Shown piece after piece: positions 6,800 through 11,434 of a DNA stretch of 11,434 bases (position 1 is its first letter; each line of letters begins with the position of its first letter). Below the pieces are notes generated by a model. That model saw only the letters and a program-made list of their open reading frames with translations, had not been told where the DNA came from and did no database searches. This stretch comes from CALARM01 sp964431735 (GTDB lineage Bacteria > Vulcanimicrobiota > SpSt-956 > JAKJGF01), in the NCBI GenBank assembly GCA_964431735.1, contig CAYSLJ010000200.1:1-11434 (forward strand). Reading direction: 5' to 3'. The position numbers were made by a program, and so were the translations under genes.

Positions 6800-6850
6800 A
6801 GAGTATATATTTATTATTTATGCTCACCTCAGTAAAGTATAATAAAAAAA

Positions 6851-6856
6851 AGGGAG
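6851..6856 (+). promoter_or_regulatory. Ribosome binding site deciding the start at 6865
   Basis: AGGGAG lies 8 nt before the ATG at 6865. The upstream in-frame ATG at 6820 has no such site, and the stretch between encodes a low-complexity Lys-rich leader. A TATAAT at 6838-6843 would put a transcript start after 6820. Confidence 0.7.
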
Positions 6857-6864
6857 AATTAATT

Positions 6865-7563
6865 ATGGAAATATCCGTCAAGAACGTAATTAACAGTTAT
6901 CAGACATTAAAACAGGCATCTGTAAATAAAGAGGAAAATGCTGAAATAGAAATATGTCTAATGCCTGTAGATATTATTTCATCCAGTGTGGATAATGATA
7001 AATCTACTAAAGATAATATTGTGGCAAGTCACTGGAATGGTTGTGGTTCATCTCCGGTAGAAATCCTTACCTTTACGGAAACTATGGAACAGGACAAACA
7101 GATACTTGTTTTTGAAAAAACTATTCCAACCTCACCTGAAGTTTCTATGGTAAAAATTGATGAAGAGACTCAAAAAATCCTTGAACAGAAGGGAAATATT
7201 AAATTTATAGATTCTGTTGTTTCTCCTGAGCCTGTGACTACCGGACTTTCTCCTTCTGACGCAAAGGGAAAAACAATTCTGGCAGAATATGAGCGCCTGC
7301 AAAAAGCTATTGCTTCCGGAGAAGCTTTAAACCGCGACGGTGTCTTCGAATACATGGAAATAGAATTAATAGAAAAGAAAGATAATATACTTAAAGTTTC
7401 CGAATGGAATGGATGTTTTAGTTCCGCCGCATCTATTGTTACTTACGAAAACGGCACTAAAGACGGCAAAGAAGTTTTATATTATACAAAAGAAACTCCT
7501 CTTGACGGGGAAATTAAAAAAGAAGCTTATACGGTAAATCTGGCTACAGGCTTGATGCTGTAG
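6865..7563 (+). CDS. 232-aa protein with two WNGCxSS repeats
   Basis: Unrecognised. The start is chosen at 6865 on its ribosome binding site; an ATG at 6820 would add 15 residues. The protein has two diverged copies of a roughly 50-residue beta-rich unit. Copy 1 covers residues 27-88, with AEIEI, then WNGCGSS at 57-63 and ending KQILVFEKTIP. Copy 2 covers 164-212, with MEIEL, then WNGCFSS at 181-187 and ending KEVLYYTKETP. Between them lies a helical linker (residues 133-155). The invariant W, N, G, C, S, S suggest a structural or active site; the Cys could be a nucleophile, a metal ligand or a disulphide partner. It has no signal peptide and no transmembrane segment. It is the third plus-strand gene after the divergent promoter, followed by two glycine-zipper genes. 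Confidence 0.85.
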   Translation: MEISVKNVINSYQTLKQASVNKEENAEIEICLMPVDIISSSVDNDKSTKDNIVASHWNGCGSSPVEILTFTETMEQDKQILVFEKTIPTSPEVSMVKIDEETQKILEQKGNIKFIDSVVSPEPVTTGLSPSDAKGKTILAEYERLQKAIASGEALNRDGVFEYMEIELIEKKDNILKVSEWNGCFSSAASIVTYENGTKDGKEVLYYTKETPLDGEIKKEAYTVNLATGLML

Positions 7564-7685
7564 TATATCTTTACAAAAAAAATCAGATAAAAAAAACATA
7601 TGCTGATAGTGCCTGTAAAAATTATTCTTGTTAAATAAAGATTTTTTTTTGTTATTTTGTGTTGAAAATTTTTAAAAAATTATTG

Positions 7686-7692
7686 AAAGGAG
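7686..7692 (+). promoter_or_regulatory. Ribosome binding site deciding the start at 7701
   Basis: AAAGGAG lies 8 nt before the ATG at 7701. A longer in-frame start at 7659 has no such site, and the codons between mostly encode this purine-rich site itself. Confidence 0.75.
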
Positions 7693-7700
7693 AAAGAAAA

Positions 7701-8150
7701 ATGAAAATTAATAAAAATTTAACAATCCCGGGAAGCCCTGATATTAAGAAAAAAGGATTACCTGCAGAAATTGCTTTAGAACCAAAAGATCGTTTTTCAA
7801 AGAGTAAACCAGAGGCTACCTGTACGCTTGAAATTCAACAAGAACTGAACTCATTAATTTCTAAAGCTTATAACGCTGAAGATGCTGTTAAGGCAGGAAT
7901 AGGGTTTGGAGTTACCCTGGGAACGCTGGGAGGCACTATAGGTTATGTTTTAGCAGGCGAAGCCATAGGAGCCGTTGCCGGTCCTGTAGTTTCTAAAGTT
8001 GGTGGAGTTATGGGGGCAGTTTTAGGAACAGCTCTGTGCGGAGGCTATTTCGGTTATACTGCTAAAGTATCCAATGATGAATATAAAAAGTATGTAAGCC
8101 AGATTAGAGAGATTAATGAGAAATATAACTGCGGACTTATTGAAAAATAA
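7701..8150 (+). CDS. 149-aa glycine-zipper membrane protein with polar N-tail
   Basis: The start at 7701 is set by its ribosome binding site. Residues 1-60 are polar and Lys-rich, with no signal peptide, and carry PAEIALEPKD at 21-30, a motif partly shared with the 74-aa and HD proteins. Residues 64-118 form a glycine-zipper region with many GxxxG steps (GIGFGVTLGTLGG, then GEAIGAVAG, then KVGGVMGAVLGTALCGG), long enough for a helical hairpin spanning the membrane twice. The C-terminal 30 residues are charged and helical. Glycine zippers pack helices tightly in membranes and occur in pore-forming, channel and outer-membrane-associated proteins. The exact family is not identifiable here. It is followed 59 bp later by a second glycine-zipper gene, probably co-transcribed and paralogous in its membrane part. 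Confidence 0.85.
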   Translation: MKINKNLTIPGSPDIKKKGLPAEIALEPKDRFSKSKPEATCTLEIQQELNSLISKAYNAEDAVKAGIGFGVTLGTLGGTIGYVLAGEAIGAVAGPVVSKVGGVMGAVLGTALCGGYFGYTAKVSNDEYKKYVSQIREINEKYNCGLIEK

Positions 8151-8209
8151 AACCACCATTAGTATAGTTATATTAATTTTGAGAAATAAAAGATTGGAGG
8201 AGAATTTAT

Positions 8210-8575
8210 ATGAGAATAAATTCAAGTAACATTTCAAATACCATGGCCACCAATAATATAAATAGACTTGCTCTTGAAGAAAAAAAAGATGAAGATCGAG
8301 TTGTATTAGGAGGGTACGTACGGGGTAATGAGGATCTACAAATAATGAGAAAACCGATTGAGCCCGTAGAGAATAATAAAAATAGTGAAAAAACTAATGA
8401 GCCGTGTCTAAGTAATTTCGACGATGCAGATTTATTAGGTTTAGGAATCGTTGGAACAATGATAGGGATGGGAGCATATTTTGGTTACTTAAGCGGTGGG
8501 CCTGTAGGAGCTATCGCCGGAGTAACAGGTATACTGGCTTTCGGTTTTTATCAGGCTACCTATAAAGGCTGCTGA
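8210..8575 (+). CDS. 121-aa glycine-zipper protein
   Basis: GGAGGAG (8196-8202) lies 7 nt before the ATG. Residues 1-72 are polar and probably disordered (MRINSSNISN, then Lys/Glu-rich stretches and Asn-rich EPVENNKNSEK). Residues 75-113 form one glycine-zipper hydrophobic region (LLGLGIVGTMIGMGAYFGYLSGGPVGAIAG), enough for a helical hairpin, followed by a short basic tail ending KGC. It shares with the preceding 149-aa protein the layout polar tail plus glycine zipper, a YFGY step and a G-PVGAIAG-like turn (GEAIGAVAGPV there). It has no signal peptide. The two may form a hetero-oligomer in a membrane, or be exported and inserted into one; that is inference. Confidence 0.85.
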   Translation: MRINSSNISNTMATNNINRLALEEKKDEDRVVLGGYVRGNEDLQIMRKPIEPVENNKNSEKTNEPCLSNFDDADLLGLGIVGTMIGMGAYFGYLSGGPVGAIAGVTGILAFGFYQATYKGC

Positions 8576-8647
8576 AGAGGAAAAAAACAAAAAAAATATT
8601 TTTTCATGGCATTTGTTGGAAAATAATGATTGTAATGAGGCTTTAAA

Positions 8648-8873
8648 ATGTTCATCTCCTCTAATCCACCGGCTAAAATATTTTCTCTTTTCTATGACAG
8701 GGATATGAGATAAAATACATTACTGATATGCCACAATTGTGGTGAAGATTTTGAAATTGAGGAAGACCAGAATCCACCCAAAGGGCGTTAAGTTCAAAAT
8801 AATACAGGGATACGTTGAAAATAAGATTATACTGTTAAGAATAATAGAATATGAGAAAATTGTAATGAAGTAA
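8648..8873 (+). pseudogene. Decayed small zinc-ribbon-like gene
   Basis: From an ATG at 8648 the frame reads about 21 residues to TAA (8711-8713). It then continues in the same frame with ICHNCGEDFEIEEDQNPPKG to a stop at 8789-8791. Shifting frame near there continues with VKFKIIQGYVENKIILL to TAA at 8871-8873. One nonsense codon plus one frameshift suggest a broken gene of about 75 codons. CHNC looks like half of a zinc ribbon; the other half is not seen. No clear ribosome binding site is present. The call is tentative. Confidence 0.3.
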
Positions 8874-8937
8874 GTATAAAACAACATAAACCTGATAAAT
8901 AAGGATAAACAAATAAATTTTGAGCCTGAAGATGAAT

Positions 8938-8941
8938 GGAG
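8938..8941 (+). promoter_or_regulatory. Ribosome binding site of the frameshifted HD gene
   Basis: GGAG lies 9 nt before the ATG at 8951. The context GGAGTGTTTTT before ATG is nearly identical to that of the 122-aa gene at 4731-4744. The internal ATG at 9274 has no ribosome binding site (AGTTCCGGTTTT precedes it), so 8951 is the ancestral start. Confidence 0.65.
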
Positions 8942-8950
8942 TGTTTTTTA

Positions 8951-10782
8951 ATGAGATCTATAGGTATAAATGATCCGAATAAATATATAATTTTACTCCT
9001 GGTGCCATATCACCGAATCAAGTTAAGGAATCAAAAAAGACTGATGAAACTCAAAAAGGGGGGCTTCTTAAATCATTAAATACACATTTAAGTGCTGTAA
9101 AAGATTTTTTCTGTAATAAGGTCGGACTGAGTAATATAAAACAGAGTGAAGAAAAAGAAACAAAAAAAGCAGTTGAAAAATTATCTTCAGATGCTTCTTC
9201 CAGTGTAAAACAGGAAAAAGAAATACACAGGGAAGAAACAATAAAGAAAACAGACAGGGAAAGTTCCGGTTTTATGCCGAAACCTGAAGATACATCAGAG
9301 CAGAAAGATTCAGCTCATGGTCGGGGATGCAGTACCGGTATTCCCGCAGAGATTACCCCGAAAGATGCAGATGCGCTCTCTCCGTCAAACAAAGAAACTG
9401 CGGGGCATATATCCCGACCGATGATTTCTCAGGCACCCGGTACATCTGATACGGTTGAAAACGCCTCCGTATGTAAAGAAAAATCTATTGATGAGATTAC
9501 ATCTGAAATATCTGAATATATTCTCAGCCTTCCGTGTATTACCGAAGGATTGAATGAATCTTATTCGCCCAACCATACCCAGGGTATGACTACGACGGAA
9601 CATATTAATAATCAGGTAAAAACGATTAAGGATTATGATGCATTGCACGCTATGATAAATAATCCGAATGCACCAGAACATCTTCGGGTATCCGTAGAAG
9701 ATATTAAAGCGTTTCTTGAACCGCTGTTCGCTACACTTGGCCCTTCCGACTGGAAAGTGCTTACAGTGGTTGCCGGATTTCATGACCTGGGCAAAATGAA
9801 CCCGCAGTGGGCGGAGAAATCCGGTTTGAACATGAAAGGCGTCGAGTGGATTGCCCACGATTTTGATTCAGAAACGATACTTACCGGCAATCCGGAACTT
9901 CTTTTCAGGCTTAACCTCACCGATAAAGAAAAAGAAAAAGTTCTTCTTTTAGCCAGGCTTCACTCACTTCCGGGACAATACTTCTTCGGAGAAGGCAATG
10001 TTTCAGCATACAAACCGCTCTTTGACATGGCGCGGGAAGAAAAAAGCGAAGGAGTGCTGAGCCTTGCACGTATTCACGGTCTCCTTGACGTGATGACTGC
10101 CGTGAATGGCAAATTTTCAAAACCGATTTTAAATTCCCATAATGCACTGCGGCAGTTCATTTCTGAAGCATATAGGGACGGCACACCGCCGGGTGAAAAG
10201 TTTAAAGAAGCCTCCGTCAAGGAACTGGGCAAAGAAGGAACCCCTGAGGAACCTTCGCTCAAAGATGTGGCGACGCGCTTTAACCTGGGACCGGTTGCGA
10301 TGAATCGTCTCAAAAAACTCGTTGGTAACGCCAAACCCGCTGATTTTATCAGCGCATTCGAATCAATGGACCCTGCCTTTATCAAGAGTTTCAACAGCGC
10401 GACAGACGGAGAAAAAACATGGTTTGGTACCTATATTGCCAATTCGTTCGGCAGCGGTCTGCTCAAAGCGCTTAAAGGCCCTATTGCAGAGGGGAAAGCA
10501 AGCACTGCCGATGTAATTCAGGCAACAGTAAAAACAGTAGCCTGCGCATATGTGCACCGCACACGCCAGGAAGCGATAGAGCCGTGCCGCACGGAATGGG
10601 CCCTCGGTGCACAGGAACCATCTTTATTTATTCTTAAAGGAGAAAAACAGGCGCTCGCACTTCTCAATGAAACCAAAAAACTTACCTCCCCTGAAGCCGG
10701 GGCATCTCTGCTTGCGTCTTCCAGAGAAGGTCTCACACTGCGCAGTGGCGAGAGTGGCATAGTATTCGGTTACACTGAATAA
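8951..10782 (+). CDS. HD-superfamily metal-dependent phosphohydrolase-like protein, 5' frameshift
   Basis: The start at 8951 encodes MRSIGINDPNKYI. At about 8989 the frame breaks, and open coding sequence continues one frame over (NFTPGAISPNQ...) without a stop to 10782, so a single missing base explains the break; restored length is about 610 aa. With the lesion, the first in-frame ATG is 9274 (502 aa). Numbering from that ATG, the HD domain spans about 100-285. H110 may be the first ligand, then HD at 170-171 (GFHDLGK), H195 (AHDFDSE), H230 (RLHSLPG) and D272, a complete H-HD-H-H-D metal set. Such domains hydrolyse phosphoesters of nucleotides or second messengers; the substrate is unknown here. 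The first roughly 180 residues are polar and disordered, with IPAEITPKD at 23-31. The HD and C-terminal parts are more GC-rich than the N-tail, suggesting a fusion or transfer. There is no signal peptide. It is the last gene before a strong terminator. Confidence 0.85.
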
Positions 10783-10794
10783 CAATTTTGGTAG

Positions 10795-10832
10795 TTATTA
10801 AGAGCCTGTCTGATCGGATAGGCTCTTAATAA
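10795..10832 (+). terminator. Strong intrinsic terminator
   Basis: A perfect 13-bp stem (TTATTAAGAGCCT, 10795-10807, with 10820-10832) extends by three more pairs, including one G-U, around a TGATCG loop. It is followed by a T-rich run (ATTTTGTTTTTTG). It starts 13 nt after the HD gene stop and would end the plus-strand block. The symmetric, partly A-rich left flank could allow weaker action from the other side. Confidence 0.85.
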
Positions 10833-11049
10833 ATTTTGTTTTTTGTAGATTATGCAGATTTATTACGGCAATCGTGGGAATCTACAGGAACCTATTTAAT
10901 TGAAGAAAATGATATTGAGAAACATATAATCCAATCAGATCCGTCAGATAGCATGTTTCAAACTGACTCGTGCATTAGCTGAGTTTGAATTGGCTATTAA
11001 ACAGCATAAATCATTGAGATTTTTTGGGCGAACATACAGGATTGGGTAG
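10833..11049 (+). pseudogene. Frameshifted 3' fragment of an unknown gene
   Basis: Open coding-like sequence starts just after the terminator without a start or ribosome binding site: DYADLLRQSWESTGTYL, then EENDIEKHIIQSDPSDSMF, stopping at 10980-10982. One frame over, from about 10955, it continues as KLTRALAEFELAIKQHKSL, then RFFGRTYRIG, to TAG at 11047-11049. A one-base frameshift near 10955 joins them into a C-terminal fragment of about 70 residues. The family is not recognised. Its last codons run into the presumed IS1 end, so the true C-terminus may be lost to insertion. Confidence 0.5.
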
Positions 11050-11078
11050 TCCTAAAGAGATAGTGGTAAAATTAATAT

Positions 11079-11434
11079 TTACCTATAAACCATAGAATCA
11101 TTATAATGATGTATAAACATCCATATGGCTCCGATATGGTTTTCAATCTTTTTTGAAAAAGAAAGAGTCTTTCTTACTAACCGCGAAACCCTTTGTCTCA
11201 TTGTGCAATTAAACCTTTCAATATAACTTGTTTTTCCACTTTCCTTAGGACTGCAGGAAAAATAACTCCGGCAAATTGTCAGAACGGTTATTATCCTCGC
11301 GTAACGCTAACGCGTTACGCGTCACGATACAAATCGTAATTAAGATGTAGTTATTTCCTGACAACTCCTTACCAACAGGACGGTGTCTTTTAGAAGGAAA
11401 GATTTCCCTGTAAGATGACCAAAAATCTGTATAA
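11079..11434 (-). pseudogene. IS1-family transposase, C-terminal part, disrupted
   Basis: Two pieces of an IS1-type DDE transposase. Piece A (11434 down to about 11328) reads YTDFWSSYREIFPSKRHRP, VGKELSGNNYI; the YTDFW block is the family's conserved Asp region. Piece B (about 11299 down to 11079) contains KESGKTSYIERFN, RQRVSRLVRKTLSFSKK and ENHIGAIWMFIHHYN and ends at TAA (11079-11081). It carries the conserved Glu (IERFN) and the C-terminal signature. The GKESG..YI segment is present in both pieces with different bases, so they overlap in protein coordinates rather than being one interrupted gene. The heptamer array lies between them. The transposase is inactive as it stands; the N-terminal portion is outside the window. 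Confidence 0.85.
11300..11326. repeat. CGTNACG heptamer array inside the IS1 remnant
   Basis: CGTAACG (11300-11306), a shortened CTAACG (11307-11312), CGTTACG (11313-11319) and CGTCACG (11320-11326). The 18-nt core around the last two units, running to 11327, is identical to one at 6783-6800. The outer units form an inverted repeat (GCGTAACG with CGTTACGC). Confidence 0.75.

Larger units (their letters stand above)
8576..8950. other. Intergenic region without an intact gene
   Basis: It holds only the decayed frame described at 8648-8873. I see no strong promoter, terminator or repeat. The last 12 bases contain the ribosome binding site of the HD gene. Confidence 0.5.
11044..11434 (-). mobile_element. 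IS1-family element remnant, right end
   Basis: It contains the 3' part of an IS1-type transposase on the minus strand. About 30 bp beyond the transposase stop lies GGGTAGTCCTAAAGAG (from 11044), which begins with a GGT-like end and is a candidate terminal inverted repeat. The other end lies outside the window, so repeat pairing and target duplication cannot be verified. The interior is broken by a GC-rich heptamer array at 11300-11326. Confidence 0.7.

Noticed and set aside
7659..7700. Longer start for the 149-aa protein at 7659
   Set aside because: The added codons mostly encode the ribosome binding site of the 7701 start.
7701..8150. Outer-membrane glycine-zipper lipoprotein (17-kDa antigen type)
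   Set aside because: No signal peptide or lipobox at the N-terminus.
8978..8995. Programmed -1 ribosomal frameshift in the HD gene
   Set aside because: No X-XXY-YYZ slippery heptamer is in the right frame and no obvious stem follows; a missing base is simpler.
9385..9858. 157-codon minus-strand open frame
   Set aside because: It lies antisense within the HD gene, whose motifs are conserved on the plus strand; no start signal.
9562..10095. Cas3-type HD nuclease
   Set aside because: There is no helicase domain, no other cas gene and no CRISPR array in the window; the HD ligands alone do not define Cas3.

Overview
The window is AT-rich, bacterial-looking DNA (strong Shine-Dalgarno sites, TTGACA-type promoters). 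It looks like an accessory or genomic-island stretch: no housekeeping genes, several small lineage-specific proteins with polar N-terminal tails, and decayed mobile DNA at both ends (an orphan group II intron 3' end at 145-219 and a broken IS1-family transposase at 11079-11434). I cannot name the taxon from sequence alone.

Layout. Left block (minus strand): an unrecognised 320-aa protein (293-1255) lies downstream of a large 949-aa regulator (1493-4342) with a P-loop STAND/NB-ARC-like ATPase, TPR-type helical repeats and a C-terminal OmpR/PhoB-type winged helix. Right block (plus strand, divergent from the regulator): a 122-aa protein with an internal duplication (4742-5110), an unrecognised 278-aa helical protein (5512-6348), a 74-aa protein (6490-6714), a 232-aa protein with two WNGCxSS repeats (6865-7563), two small glycine-zipper proteins (7701-8150 and 8210-8575), a decayed zinc-ribbon-like fragment (8648-8873), and an HD-domain protein (8951-10782) whose 5' end is separated from the rest by a one-base frameshift. 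A strong terminator at 10795-10832 closes the block. It is followed by a frameshifted gene fragment and IS1 remnants.

How it may work together. The most striking signal is regulatory. Both genes flanking the regulator are preceded by a 40-bp array of four TTGACA-like heptamers repeated at exactly 11-bp steps (4617-4656 on plus, 1333-1372 on minus). In each array the gene-proximal copy serves as a -35 element. This is the geometry recognised by OmpR/PhoB-fold and SARP-type winged helices, the fold at the C-terminus of the regulator between them. I infer a small regulon in which a ligand- or protein-sensing ATPase switches on its neighbours.

The small proteins lack signal peptides and have Ser/Asn/Lys/Thr-rich N-termini. 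Three share a short PKD motif in that tail, two of them with PAEI before it. This hints at a common targeting or export signal, but that is inference. Two families of palindromic intergenic repeats and a 28-bp exact duplication show local rearrangement.
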